From Spartobacteria bacterium (GTDB taxonomy: Bacteria; Verrucomicrobiota; Verrucomicrobiia; Chthoniobacterales; UBA10450): DNA of 64,000 bases. Below, piece after piece: positions 1-8,866 of this stretch. Position 1 is the first letter of the stretch; each line of letters starts with the position of its first letter. Below the pieces are notes generated by a model. It saw only the letters and a program-made list of their open reading frames with translations, was not told the origin of the DNA and did not search any database. The position numbers and the translations under genes are program-made. Where the stretch lies: NCBI GenBank assembly GCA_003167555.1, contig PMSN01000003.1, positions 124,001 to 188,000 on the forward strand. Reading direction: 5' to 3'.

Positions 1-159
1 CCCTTCGTCACCCACGGAAAATCGCATGGCACCGGTCTCGGAATGGCGATCGCCAAATCAGTCATCGATGCGCACAGCGGAAAAATTTCCATCTCGAGTG
101 TCCACGGCAACGGCACCACGGTGGACATCCGCCTTCCCGCGCCGCCAGCGACTGCCTAG
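1..159 (+). CDS. Sensor histidine kinase, C-terminal fragment
   Basis: The first 52 codons are open from the window edge and stop at 157-159. The peptide shows the G2 box of a HATPase_c domain (HGTGLGMAIAKSVIDAHSG) followed by the usual closing strand (GTTVDIRLP). This is the ATP-binding end of a two-component sensor kinase; the sensing and phospho-acceptor parts lie outside the window, so the signal cannot be named. The gene ends about 90 bp before the tRNA on the same strand. Confidence 0.85.
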   Translation, partial: PFVTHGKSHGTGLGMAIAKSVIDAHSGKISISSVHGNGTTVDIRLPAPPATA

Positions 160-250
160 CGGCGAAGTTGCGAATTGCAATTTGCGATCTAAGAATGTGA
201 TCGGTGGTCGCCGAAACCCAAAATCGGCAATCGAAAATCCAAAATGGATT

Positions 251-324
251 TACCCCGTGGTGTAACGGTAACACAGCGCCCTTTGGAGGCGTTATTCATG
301 GTTCGAATCCATGCGGGGTAGCCA
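251..324 (+). tRNA. tRNA-Gln (UUG anticodon)
   Basis: A full cloverleaf can be drawn: acceptor arm TACCCCG/CGGGGTA, D stem GTGT/ACAC, anticodon stem GCGCC/GGCGT with loop CTTTGGA (anticodon TTG at 283-285), T stem CATGG/CCATG with loop TTCGAAT, discriminator G321 and encoded CCA at 322-324. The weak U1-A72 first pair is a known identity feature of bacterial tRNA-Gln, which agrees with the anticodon. The 3' end is part of the hairpin listed at 320-350. Confidence 0.93.
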
Positions 325-350
325 CGTAAAAGGCTTCGCCTCACGTGGCT
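320..350 (+). terminator. Hairpin overlapping the tRNA 3' end
   Basis: An 8-bp perfect inverted repeat (AGCCACGT at 320-327, ACGTGGCT at 343-350) uses the discriminator/CCA of the tRNA as its left arm and encloses a second small hairpin (AGGC-TTC-GCCT). No T-run follows, so it may be a processing signal or a weak terminator. The rest of 351-490 shows no gene. Confidence 0.4.
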
Positions 351-490
351 GGGCTTGACGGGACGGACCGTGCGGAGCCAAAGCTGGCTGCGATTCGTCC
401 AGGGAACCGTTTTAGATAGTGACGTAACTGGGTACGCAAAAGGCGTCCCCCGGGCCCCGCTTTTTAGAAATTGCTCCCGGGCGCGTTGAC

Positions 491-1534
491 CTACTTTCCT
501 TCCGCGTAGACGAGGATTTTGAAACTTCCCGGCACCATATTCGGGCGCTGGCGCGGGGCGCCGGGAGAGGGCGTCGGAAGCGGTTCGAATTTCGCGGCGG
601 CCAGGTAGAGATTGTGAGTGACTGAATCGAGCGCCATCGTGCGCGAGCCGCGCTCGGTCGAGAGAGTTTGCACCACCGTCATTTTGTCCGGCGTCTCTTC
701 TTTCGCGATTGTGACGACGCCTTCGCCGCATGAGCTGAAGGCCAACTGGCGCTGCGCATCAAAGGCGTTCGCGTCCACGCCTCCGCCGATCGGCACGGTG
801 TTCAGAACCTTTCCCGTCTTGTCGTCCATCATGATCATCAGCTTGTTGCTGCAACCGATAAAGAGGCGGTGATGCTCGGCATCGATCGCCATTCCGGAAG
901 GCTCTTCGCCTGGGGCGAGCGGCCAGGTGTCCGCGACCTGGTGAGTTTTCGCGTCGATCGTGACGACTTCATTCTTGTCTTCGATGTTGCAATAGACGCG
1001 CCCGGTTTCCTGATCGAACGCGGCGAATTCAGGTTTGCCGGGAAGCGGCACCGTTGCGACGACGTTACCGGTTTTCGCTTCGAACACGGTCGCCGAATGG
1101 CCGCGGCCATTGAACGTGTAAACCTCCTGCTGCGCCGGGTTGTAAAGAATCGCATCCGGGTTCTCGCCCGTTTTCACCTTCGAAATTGTCTGCAACGTTT
1201 TGAGATCGACGATGCTGGCGGTCGACTCTTTGCCATTACTGGAAAAGCCGCGGCCCAAGTCGGCGGCGATCGCGAAACCGTGGATGCCCTGCGTATCGGC
1301 GATCTCGCCGGCGATCGCATCTTTCGTCAGGTCGATAACGACAATCTTCGTCGCGTGCGTGACGTAGAGCCGGTGCGCGGCCGGATCGATCGAGAGATAA
1401 TCCCAGCCGCCTTCGCCGCCGACGGGAATTTCCTTCACGAATTGATACTGACCGGCCAGGCACTCCGCAGCGCCGCAAAAGGCGAGCAGAATGAAGCTGA
1501 GTTTCGCGAGACGCGTGACGATGGGTGTTTTCAT
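491..1534 (-). CDS. Secreted YncE/YVTN-type beta-propeller protein
   Basis: This 347-residue protein starts with a Sec signal peptide (residues 1-28, hydrophobic core SFILLAFCGAA, cleavage after LAG) and continues as repeated blade units such as HRLYVTHATKIVVIDLTK, GRVYCNIEDKNEVVTIDA and HRLFIGCSNKLMIMMDDKTGKV, the pattern of YncE-like seven-bladed propellers in the periplasm. The family's ligands are mostly unknown. It lies 36 bp downstream of the RND pump gene on the same strand, so it may be the last gene of the efflux operon. The tail (about 320-347) is Pro-rich. No catalytic motif is visible. Confidence 0.75.
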   Translation of the reverse strand: MKTPIVTRLAKLSFILLAFCGAAECLAGQYQFVKEIPVGGEGGWDYLSIDPAAHRLYVTHATKIVVIDLTKDAIAGEIADTQGIHGFAIAADLGRGFSSNGKESTASIVDLKTLQTISKVKTGENPDAILYNPAQQEVYTFNGRGHSATVFEAKTGNVVATVPLPGKPEFAAFDQETGRVYCNIEDKNEVVTIDAKTHQVADTWPLAPGEEPSGMAIDAEHHRLFIGCSNKLMIMMDDKTGKVLNTVPIGGGVDANAFDAQRQLAFSSCGEGVVTIAKEETPDKMTVVQTLSTERGSRTMALDSVTHNLYLAAAKFEPLPTPSPGAPRQRPNMVPGSFKILVYAEGK

Positions 1535-1570
1535 AGAAGTAGTGAGGGGACTGTAGAACTGATCGGCGAT

Positions 1571-4500
1571 CTATCCAGTTTCGCGGCGCGCGTCGAAGAG
1601 TGAGAGCAGCGTCGGCAGGACAATCAGGACGAGCGGCAGACCGAACAGGAGCCCGGAGATGATTGCGATCGCAAGCGGCTGTTGCATCGCCGAGCCTTGA
1701 CCGATTCCCAGCGCGAGCGGCAGCAACGCGAGGATTGCCGCGAAAGTCGTCATGGCGATCGGCCGCATGCGATTGATGCCCGCCACGATGAAGCGATCGT
1801 CGCTGGGCGGCAGGTCGCGATACTCCGAGTAATAAAAAATCGCGATCTCAGTGACGATGCCGATGATCATCGTCATTCCCATGCGCGAAGTGATGTTGAA
1901 CTCAGTCCGCGTCAGCCAGAGACCGAGATAAACTCCCGCGACGGCAAAGAGCGTCGTCAACATCATGGCGATGGCGGCGCGGAATGACTCGTAAAGAATA
2001 AGCAACAAGAGAAACACGAGCACGATGGCGGCGATGAGAATGATCGTGAGTCCGCGAAACGCGATCTGCTGTTGCTCGTAAAGTCCGCCGAGTGTGTAAG
2101 GCACTGCGTTCGGTAAAAGCCCCGGTTGATCGAGAACGCGTTTCACGTCCGCCGCGGTCGATCCAAGATCGCGGCCGCTGATGCGCGCGGTCACGGCGAC
2201 CATCCGCCGCAAATCGTCGCGCGTGATTTCGGGCTGGCCGGTCACAGTGGTGAGCGATGCGACCCGATTCAGCGGGAAGAGATGGCCATCGGGCGCGCGC
2301 AAGAGCAGCCCTTCGATGTTATGCATCGTCTCGCGCGCCGGGTGCGGGATCCAAACCCGCACTCCGACGAGTTTCGGTCCACGCTGGATTTTCGTCGTCA
2401 CGTTACCGCTTAGATAATCGTTGAGTGACTTGGTGACCGCGTCCGGGTCCATACCTTCGAGCCCGGCTTTCACGCGATCAACTTCGATGTTCAAGGCGTC
2501 ACCCGCCGGGACGATGCCGCTCTTGACCTCGACGATACCGCGCACCTTTCGGATCGCCTCCGCGACGCGCGGTGCGATGGCATTGAGCGCCTTCTCGTCA
2601 TCGTTGTAAATCTTCACCTCGATGGGCTGCGGCACACTCGTTAGGTCGCCGATCAAGTCTTCCATCAATTGCAGGAGCTCGACCTGGAGCGCCGGAATGT
2701 GTTGCTCGATGTGGGTGCGGACGTCGTCCATCACTTCTTCGATATCGCGGCGCGGGAACGGCTTCAGGCGCACAAAAAAATCGCCGATGTTCGCTTCGCT
2801 CAATCCGCCGCCAAGTTGGAGGCCGGTGCGGCGCGAATAAGTTTCCACTTCTGGCGTCTCTTGCAGGATCGCTTCGATCTGGCGGAGCAAGCGGTCCGTC
2901 TCCGTAAGCGAAGTTCCCGGTGGCGCGACGTAATCGAGAATGAAACCGCCTTCGTCCATCTTCGGCATGAAGCCGGAAGCGACATTCTTGAACGCGATGA
3001 ACCCGAGCAGGAGCAAGGGCAGAACAAGAAGCAGCAGCCGCGACGGACGTGCCAGTAAAGGCGTCATGATCTTCCGATAGCGCGCGTGGATCCGGGTGGT
3101 GAAACGCCCATGTTCTTCGATGGACGCGTCTTTCGCCGTCAGCAGTCGCGCGGAAAGAATCGGCACGGCCAGCCACGCGATTAAGAACGAGATCACGAGA
3201 CTCGCGGCCATTGTGAGCGAGAGCGCTTTGAAGAACGCGCCGGTCACTCCCGTGAGAAAGGCGAGCGGCGCGAAGATCACGATCGTCGCCGCGGAGGAGC
3301 CGACGAGCGGCTGGGTGAATTCCGTCGCGGCGCGCAAGACCCGGCTGCGCGAGTTCTCCGCATGTTCCGCGCGCACGCGCCGCACGATGTGCTCCACCAT
3401 CACGATCGCGTCGTCGATGATGAGGCCGACAGCCGCGGCCATGCCGCCGAGCGTCATGATGTTGAAGCTCATCTTGAAAACGAAGAGGAGCAGAATGGTC
3501 GCGGCCAGCACGGTGGGAACAGTCAGCGCCGCGATGAGCGTCACCTTCCAGTTCCGCAAGAAGAGAATGAGAATGAGCGAGGCCAACGCAATGCCGATGA
3601 GGACGGCGTCGCGCGTGCTGTGCGCTGAGGCGACGATGAGATCGCTCTGATCGTACCAGTTCGCGATCTTCACGCCTTCGGGAATTTGCTTCGCGATCTG
3701 CGTGAGCTTCGCCTTGATTCCTTCCGCGATCCTGACCGTGTTGCCGCCGGGCTGTTGGTAAACTTGAAAGATCACGGCGTCGCGGCCGTCGGCCGTCACC
3801 CGTGTCCATTGCGGCTCGGTCGAATGCTCGATCGTCGCAACGTCGTCGAGCAACACCACGCCGTCGGGCGTCGACCGCAGCACGGTGTGTTCGATTTCCT
3901 CGAACTTTTTAAAACGCGTGTCCGAAATGACGAGGTAAAGTTTATTGTATTGCTCGAGTTTGCCGACGGCGACGAGCACGTTCGAAGCGGAGAGCGCCGT
4001 CGCCACTTCGTTCAAGGTCATGTGAAACGACTGGAGCTTGTCGGGATCGACCGTGACGCGATATTCCTCGGTGCGCCCGCCTTGGACGCCGACGCGCGCG
4101 ACGCCCTGCACCGTCGAGAGCGCGGGACGCAAGGTGTAGAGCGCGAGATCGCGCAGCTCGACGAGCGATTGCAAATTCGAGGTGAGGCTGTAGGCGATGA
4201 CCGGAAACACCGTCGGGTCCATCCGCTCGACGTTGAAAGTCGTGCCGGTCGGAAGCGTCGGCAGAATCTTGTTCACTTCCGATTGCGCCTGGAGCATCGC
4301 GGAGACCATGTCTTCGCCCCAATCGAAGTTGATGGAGATTTCGGCGCTGCCACGGTTCGTGGCCGAGCGCACGTTGCGCACACCGGGAATCGCGCGCACC
4401 GCTTCCTCGACCGGCGTCGTCACTTCGATCGCCATCCGCTCCGCGGGGCGGTCGCCGGAATCGAGATTGATGCGGACGCGCGGGAAACTCACCTGCGGAA

Positions 4501-4609
4501 AAAGCGCGACCGGCAACGAAAAAGTGGCGACGGCGCCGGCGAGCGCGAGAGCACCGAGCAAAAATAGAATCGAGCGCGCGTGCCGTTGCGCCCACGCGGT
4601 GAAGTTCAT
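1571..4609 (-). CDS. RND-family efflux pump, inner-membrane permease
   Basis: The 1012-residue length and layout fit an RND permease: an N-terminal membrane helix (14-31), a periplasmic porter domain, a block of helices around 335-490, a second porter domain, and a second helix block after about 850. The proton-relay motif GLIIDDAIVMVEHI with its paired Asp lies near residue 405. The N-terminus (LPVALFPQVSFPRVRI) is of the CzcA/AcrB-like type and does not settle whether metals or organic compounds are exported; nearby CopA and Cys-rich peptides favour metals by context only. The start overlaps the stop of the membrane-fusion gene by 4 bp (ATGA), indicating translational coupling. Confidence 0.9.
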   Translation of the reverse strand: MNFTAWAQRHARSILFLLGALALAGAVATFSLPVALFPQVSFPRVRINLDSGDRPAERMAIEVTTPVEEAVRAIPGVRNVRSATNRGSAEISINFDWGEDMVSAMLQAQSEVNKILPTLPTGTTFNVERMDPTVFPVIAYSLTSNLQSLVELRDLALYTLRPALSTVQGVARVGVQGGRTEEYRVTVDPDKLQSFHMTLNEVATALSASNVLVAVGKLEQYNKLYLVISDTRFKKFEEIEHTVLRSTPDGVVLLDDVATIEHSTEPQWTRVTADGRDAVIFQVYQQPGGNTVRIAEGIKAKLTQIAKQIPEGVKIANWYDQSDLIVASAHSTRDAVLIGIALASLILILFLRNWKVTLIAALTVPTVLAATILLLFVFKMSFNIMTLGGMAAAVGLIIDDAIVMVEHIVRRVRAEHAENSRSRVLRAATEFTQPLVGSSAATIVIFAPLAFLTGVTGAFFKALSLTMAASLVISFLIAWLAVPILSARLLTAKDASIEEHGRFTTRIHARYRKIMTPLLARPSRLLLLVLPLLLLGFIAFKNVASGFMPKMDEGGFILDYVAPPGTSLTETDRLLRQIEAILQETPEVETYSRRTGLQLGGGLSEANIGDFFVRLKPFPRRDIEEVMDDVRTHIEQHIPALQVELLQLMEDLIGDLTSVPQPIEVKIYNDDEKALNAIAPRVAEAIRKVRGIVEVKSGIVPAGDALNIEVDRVKAGLEGMDPDAVTKSLNDYLSGNVTTKIQRGPKLVGVRVWIPHPARETMHNIEGLLLRAPDGHLFPLNRVASLTTVTGQPEITRDDLRRMVAVTARISGRDLGSTAADVKRVLDQPGLLPNAVPYTLGGLYEQQQIAFRGLTIILIAAIVLVFLLLLILYESFRAAIAMMLTTLFAVAGVYLGLWLTRTEFNITSRMGMTMIIGIVTEIAIFYYSEYRDLPPSDDRFIVAGINRMRPIAMTTFAAILALLPLALGIGQGSAMQQPLAIAIISGLLFGLPLVLIVLPTLLSLFDARRETG

Positions 4610-5685
4610 TTGGCCTTCGGCAGTTCCACCGCCATGCCGTCTTCCAGTTCGTAATTGCCGACGGTCACGGCCTGGTCGCCTTCCTTCAGATCGGGCGTGA
4701 TGATCTGCACCTCTTTTTCATTCTGCACGCCGAGCTTTACCACGTGCTTCTTCGCGTGCTCCTTCTCGACGGTGAAAATCTCGAAGCCGCCTTCTTCCTC
4801 CGGCAAGGCGGCCGAACGCGGAACCACCAGCGCATTTTCGGCGGTGCGCTCAAAGTCGCCGCGGACAAAACCATCGAGCAAAAACTTCGTCCCCGCCGGC
4901 AGCGCGACGTAAACATCGACGAGTCGCGTCGTCGGCTCGATCCGGCGCGTGATCAATCGCACCGTCGCCTTCACTTCGCTTTGGTCGGGATTGTTCACGG
5001 GGAAAATCGTGATCGGCTGTTCGCTTTGCAGCGCGGACAAATCTTCCGCTTCGACGCCGAGCTTCACTTCGATTTCTTCTTCGGCGACCAACTCGACCAG
5101 TGGATTGCCCACCGCCACGATCTGCCCGTCCTGGACATTCACCTTGCCGACCACAGCCGTCATATCGGACTTGATCCGGTTGTCGCCACCCGCGCCGGCG
5201 CGTTGCAAGGCCGCGAGTTGCGCTTGCGCATCGCGCGCCGCTTTTTCGGCCGTGCTCATGTCCTGATTGGTCGCGAGCTTCAGATTGAACCGCTCCTGCG
5301 CCTGCTTTAGATCTCGCGTTGCGATTTCCGCGGCGTTCTTCGCTTGTTGCAATTGCAATTGGGCCGCGGGGCTGCCCTCCACCTCCACGAGCGGATCGCC
5401 TTCGTGCACAAGCTGTCCCGGTGCGACCAGGATGTGCCGCACGCGAACTTCAAACCCGACGGTGACGGAATGCGTTTTGCCCGGCTGCGCGATCACGCTT
5501 CCGTAGGCGGTCAGTTTTTCGGCAATCGTCTTGCGCACGATCGCCGCCACCTCCACTCGCGCCGTGGCGCCTTCTTTTTTTTCGGATCCATTCGCGCCGC
5601 TAAAATGCCGCCACGTGCAACGCGCGATCAGCCCGAGCAGAAGCGCCAGGACCGCGACGACGATGATTCGCGACGGCCGTTTCAT
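4606..5685 (-). CDS. RND periplasmic adaptor (membrane fusion protein)
   Basis: This 359-residue HlyD/AcrA-type adaptor has an N-terminal membrane anchor (residues 8-23), a lipoyl half-motif (VRHILVAPGQLVHEGDPLVEVEG), an alpha-helical hairpin (about 110-165, rich in Gln/Ala/Lys), the second lipoyl half (GKVNVQDGQIVAVGNPLVEL) and C-terminal beta-barrel and membrane-proximal domains. It would link the RND pump to the TolC-like channel. Its start overlaps the stop of the outer-membrane gene by 4 bp and its stop overlaps the pump start by 4 bp, so the three are one transcription and translation unit. Confidence 0.9.
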   Translation of the reverse strand: MKRPSRIIVVAVLALLLGLIARCTWRHFSGANGSEKKEGATARVEVAAIVRKTIAEKLTAYGSVIAQPGKTHSVTVGFEVRVRHILVAPGQLVHEGDPLVEVEGSPAAQLQLQQAKNAAEIATRDLKQAQERFNLKLATNQDMSTAEKAARDAQAQLAALQRAGAGGDNRIKSDMTAVVGKVNVQDGQIVAVGNPLVELVAEEEIEVKLGVEAEDLSALQSEQPITIFPVNNPDQSEVKATVRLITRRIEPTTRLVDVYVALPAGTKFLLDGFVRGDFERTAENALVVPRSAALPEEEGGFEIFTVEKEHAKKHVVKLGVQNEKEVQIITPDLKEGDQAVTVGNYELEDGMAVELPKAK

Positions 5686-7025
5686 TTCAAGTGCACCGCC
5701 CGGTTTGACGGAATGAATCGGCCCGACGCGATCTCGAGCGCGGTCCGCGCTTCCAGCAATTGCTCTTTGAGTTTCACCACCTGCACCCGTTTCTGAATGA
5801 GACTGCTGCGCGCGGCATAATACGCCAGAACATCGGTGTTGCCTCCTCGCATCGCGGTCTCGGCGGAACTGACCAGCCGCTCGAAAATCGGAAGCGCTTC
5901 TTCGGCCGCGGCGACCTCGCGGTTGAGCCAGCGAATGTCGGAGAGCGCGGTTGCGATGTCGGAATGCGCTTCGAAAACGCGCTGATGATATTCATCGAGC
6001 AACTTTTCTCGCGTCGCGCGTTCCGTGGCGAGCGTGCCCTGGTTGCGATCGAAGATCGGAACATCGATCGTCACGGCGAAGCCGGACGTGTGAACGTCGG
6101 TCGTGTCGCTCGCCTTCGCGAAGCTGAGCGAGATCTTTGGAAACTGCGCGAGGATGGCCGCGCGCACCGTCGCGTTCTGGCTGCGGTAACCCTGTTGCAA
6201 CGCGAGCAAATCGAGGCGCCGATTTTCCAAGCCCTCGACGCATTCGTCCTGGCTCGGAACGTTCAAATGCGACGGAAGTCCAATGCCTGCCCGCAAACGC
6301 ACTTCGGCCTCGGGCGCCACGCCCAAAATTCTTTTCAAGCCGAGCGTTTGTTTACCGTGGTCTTGCGCGAGCCCGAGCGCGGTGGCGCGCGCATCCTGGC
6401 TCGATGATTCGGCGGCCGCGTAATCGAGCATGGTTTTCTCGTGCGCTTCCACGGCGCGTTTCAAAGTCTCGGCGCTTTGCGTCAGCTCGCGATCTGCTTC
6501 CGTCGCGCTCGCCAGCTCATCGCGCAAAGCGATCACGCGATAAATGGCGAGCCGGGCCGATTCCGCGATTTGCCATTCGTTCCACGCGATGTCGAGATCC
6601 ACGGACTGGACGTTCGCGCGCGCGGCGGTGCGCTTCGGCAGCAGAGGAAGAAGCGCCGTCACTTCCCAGCCCGCGGTGAAATTGTATCCGGTGGTTGTTC
6701 CCGCCGTGTTCCCGCCCGTGACGTAATCGCGACTGTAAGTCACTTGCGGATTCGGGAGAATACCCGCCTGGATTAATTGCGCCGCGGCGAGGCCGCGTCG
6801 ATCGCGGATCGAGCGCAAGGCCGGATTCAAATACGTCGCGATGATCGCCGCTTCGTCCGGCCCGATGCCGCGGCGCAGATCGAAGGGCAGCGAGTCGAGC
6901 CCCGAGTCAGAGATGCGCGACGCAGGAATGCGCAACACTTCCGTTTGCGCGACGAGCGGCGAAACAATTCCGCTCCATACCGCGCAAAGCCCAATCAAAA
7001 TGGTCCGCCGTGCGCGATGATTCAT
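5682..7025 (-). CDS. TolC-family outer-membrane efflux channel
   Basis: A start at 7025 gives a clean signal peptide (MNHRARRTILIGLCAVWSG, cleavage near VAQ) on a 447-residue protein; the longer open frame from 7094 would run into the upstream pit gene. The mature part is a duplicated helical-hairpin protein with TolC-like stretches (YLNPALRSIRDRRG; PIFDRNQGTLATERATREKL). It supplies the outer-membrane channel of the tripartite pump. The start lies only 8 bp after the pit stop, so pit and the efflux genes are probably co-transcribed. Confidence 0.88.
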   Translation of the reverse strand: MNHRARRTILIGLCAVWSGIVSPLVAQTEVLRIPASRISDSGLDSLPFDLRRGIGPDEAAIIATYLNPALRSIRDRRGLAAAQLIQAGILPNPQVTYSRDYVTGGNTAGTTTGYNFTAGWEVTALLPLLPKRTAARANVQSVDLDIAWNEWQIAESARLAIYRVIALRDELASATEADRELTQSAETLKRAVEAHEKTMLDYAAAESSSQDARATALGLAQDHGKQTLGLKRILGVAPEAEVRLRAGIGLPSHLNVPSQDECVEGLENRRLDLLALQQGYRSQNATVRAAILAQFPKISLSFAKASDTTDVHTSGFAVTIDVPIFDRNQGTLATERATREKLLDEYHQRVFEAHSDIATALSDIRWLNREVAAAEEALPIFERLVSSAETAMRGGNTDVLAYYAARSSLIQKRVQVVKLKEQLLEARTALEIASGRFIPSNRAVHLK

Positions 7026-7033
7026 GCGCCAGG

Positions 7034-8116
7034 TCAGGCCGGCAAAAACAGGTAGAGCAACCGGAACAAAACATAAGCGAGTCCGCCGGCGCACGGGATC
7101 GTCAAGACCCAGGCCCAGACGATTCGCTCCGCGACCACTTTATCCACGCCGCCATGCGGTTTGGCCGCACCGACTCCCATGATCGAGGTCGTAATCGAAT
7201 GCGTGGTGGAAACGGGCATGCCGAGATTTCCCGCCACGAGCAAGATCGTGGCGCCGGTCGCTTCCGCGGCGAAGCCGTGAATCGGGCGCATCTGCACGAG
7301 CTTGTGCCCGAGGGTGCGGATGATGCGCCAGCCGCCCGCCCAGGTGCCGAGACCCATCACGATCGCGCACGAGATTTTGATCCAAAGATGAATCTCGAAA
7401 TTCGGCGTGTGGAGAAAGCTGAGAAAGGGCGGGAGATGCTCGAGCGTTCCGGCCTTCGTCGCCGCGAACGTAGCCAGCGCGATAATTCCCATCGTCTTCT
7501 GCGCGTCGGCGAATCCGTGGCCCCACGCCATGTAGGCCGCGCTGAATATTTGCAGCTTGCCGAAAGTCATGTTCACCATTCGCGGGGTCCATTTCTGCAC
7601 GAGAATGAGGAGCAGCGTCATGACGATGAATCCGCCCACTAATCCCGCGATGGGCGATGAAATCATCGGGATGATTACTTTCGGCCACAGTCCATCCCAC
7701 GCCGCCTTGCCGGTATGCGCATCTATTTTTGTGACCGACCATTTGATGACGTTCCAATGGTTCCCGGCCGAGGCGAACGCGGCGCCGCACAGCCCGCCGA
7801 TGAGCGCGTGACTGGAACTCGTCGGCAAGCCGGACCACCAGGTGAAGAGATTCCAACAAATGCCGGCCAGCATCGCGGCGAGGATCGTCGTCGAGGTAAC
7901 GTAGGCGGTATCCACTAGGCCGGCGCCGACGGTTTTCGCCACGGCCGTGCCGGAGAGCGCGCCGAGAAGATTGAGCGCGGCGGCCATGATCACGGCGACG
8001 CGCGGCGTCATCACCTTCGTCGAGACCACGGTCGCGATGGCATTGGCCGCATCGTGAAACCCGTTGATGTATTCGAAGATGTAGACCGAGAGAATGACGA
8101 TCAGCAGAAAGACCAT
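7034..8116 (-). CDS. pit: Pit-type inorganic phosphate (metal-phosphate) transporter
   Basis: A start at 8116 gives a 360-residue PiT-family permease. The family signature is in the first helix region (EYINGFHDAANAIATVVST) and repeated in the C-terminal half (GNLGMPVSTTHSITTSIMGVG), the known internal duplication of PiT carriers. About ten hydrophobic segments are visible. PiT proteins import neutral divalent-metal-phosphate complexes driven by protons, so placing this gene first in an operon with an RND exporter is suggestive. The longer frame to 8404 has no membrane or signal character and is not used. The 132 bp to the divergent gene at 8249 should hold both promoters. Confidence 0.9.
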   Translation of the reverse strand: MVFLLIVILSVYIFEYINGFHDAANAIATVVSTKVMTPRVAVIMAAALNLLGALSGTAVAKTVGAGLVDTAYVTSTTILAAMLAGICWNLFTWWSGLPTSSSHALIGGLCGAAFASAGNHWNVIKWSVTKIDAHTGKAAWDGLWPKVIIPMISSPIAGLVGGFIVMTLLLILVQKWTPRMVNMTFGKLQIFSAAYMAWGHGFADAQKTMGIIALATFAATKAGTLEHLPPFLSFLHTPNFEIHLWIKISCAIVMGLGTWAGGWRIIRTLGHKLVQMRPIHGFAAEATGATILLVAGNLGMPVSTTHSITTSIMGVGAAKPHGGVDKVVAERIVWAWVLTIPCAGGLAYVLFRLLYLFLPA

Positions 8117-8248
8117 ACGCGCGAACGTTTCTCTCTTTGCCTCAACTGACTTCCCGACGCGAGAACAGAATGGCGCGGAGTCGCGCACCCTCCGGGAATC
8201 GATGGGCACTGTTGTAACGGCATGACAAAAGCTGTACGATGACCCCGC

Positions 8249-8593
8249 ATGCAACCGGCCTTGCGATTGGTTTTCAGCTTCGCGATCTGCGTTTCGATAC
8301 CGCTCGCCATCTTGCCCGCCCAATCCGCGATTCCGCAGATCGAGAAGGCGGACTGCTGCGCGAAGGCGAAAGCGGCCACGCCGGCAAACAATTGCGATCA
8401 GCACGCGCCCAAGTCCGAGCAGGACAAACAGTGTTGCGCCGCGTGCATCTATGGCCTCGGCCTTTTCTTATCCACGGCAACGCCGTTTGTTTACCCGCCG
8501 ACCGGTGAGGAATCTTTCGCCACGCTTTCTGTTCGCGAGCAGGTCCGCTCGCATCGCCCGCCCGTCCCGCCGCCGCGATTCTCGGAGGTTTGA
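8249..8593 (+). CDS. Small secreted Cys-rich protein, unknown function
   Basis: This 114-residue protein has a good Sec signal peptide (MQPALRLVFSFAICVSIPLA, cleavage near AQSA), then a short Cys-rich segment with CCAK, NNC and CCAAC groups and a Lys/Ala-rich spacer, and a Pro-rich tail. The family is not recognised. Paired cysteines after export suggest metal binding or disulfides. It lies between pit and a second Cys-rich peptide with the same orientation, 62 bp apart. No strong Shine-Dalgarno sequence is seen before the ATG. Confidence 0.6.
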   Translation: MQPALRLVFSFAICVSIPLAILPAQSAIPQIEKADCCAKAKAATPANNCDQHAPKSEQDKQCCAACIYGLGLFLSTATPFVYPPTGEESFATLSVREQVRSHRPPVPPPRFSEV

Positions 8594-8655
8594 TCGCGTC
8601 GGCTCGTCCCGCGACTGCGGGGCGAGAGGAAAGGAAATTCAACAGGAGGAATCTG

Positions 8656-8784
8656 ATGAAATACCTATTGATGATCGTGGCGGCCCTGGCCTTCGTCGGC
8701 ACAGCAAACGCGACTTCGCGTTCGGCTGATTGCTGCGGCGGCGGCGGGTGCTGCCTGGTCAAGACCAGTTGCTGCGCGAAGTAA
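8656..8784 (+). CDS. 42-residue secreted Cys-rich peptide
   Basis: The ATG at 8656 is preceded by CAGGAGG at 8644-8650, a strong ribosome-binding site with 5-nt spacing, which decides this start over the longer frame from 8590. The product has a signal peptide (MKYLLMIVAALAFVGTANA) and a mature part of about 23 residues with six cysteines (DCCGGGGCCLVKTSCCAK), five or six of them as adjacent pairs. That density resembles metal-binding peptides, but no family is recognised. The gene is followed by a textbook terminator at 8807-8840, so it is probably well expressed. Confidence 0.75.
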   Translation: MKYLLMIVAALAFVGTANATSRSADCCGGGGCCLVKTSCCAK

Positions 8785-8806
8785 GCGCAGCCGATAGTTC
8801 AACGAG

Positions 8807-8840
8807 CCCCCGCCGGAGAAATCCGGCGGGGGTTTTGTTT
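8807..8840 (+). terminator. Rho-independent terminator
   Basis: A perfect 11-bp GC-rich stem (CCCCCGCCGGA at 8807-8817, its complement at 8822-8832) closes a GAAA tetraloop and is followed by TTTTGTTTC. It ends the Cys-rich peptide transcript, and lies just before the convergent TPR gene. Confidence 0.93.
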
Positions 8841-8866
8841 CAGAATCGTTATCGATGCTGACTCTT

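Noticed and set aside
2598-3809. 403-codon second frame within the RND gene
   Set aside because: Same-strand shifted frame of the pump, extremely Arg/His-rich, no family features.
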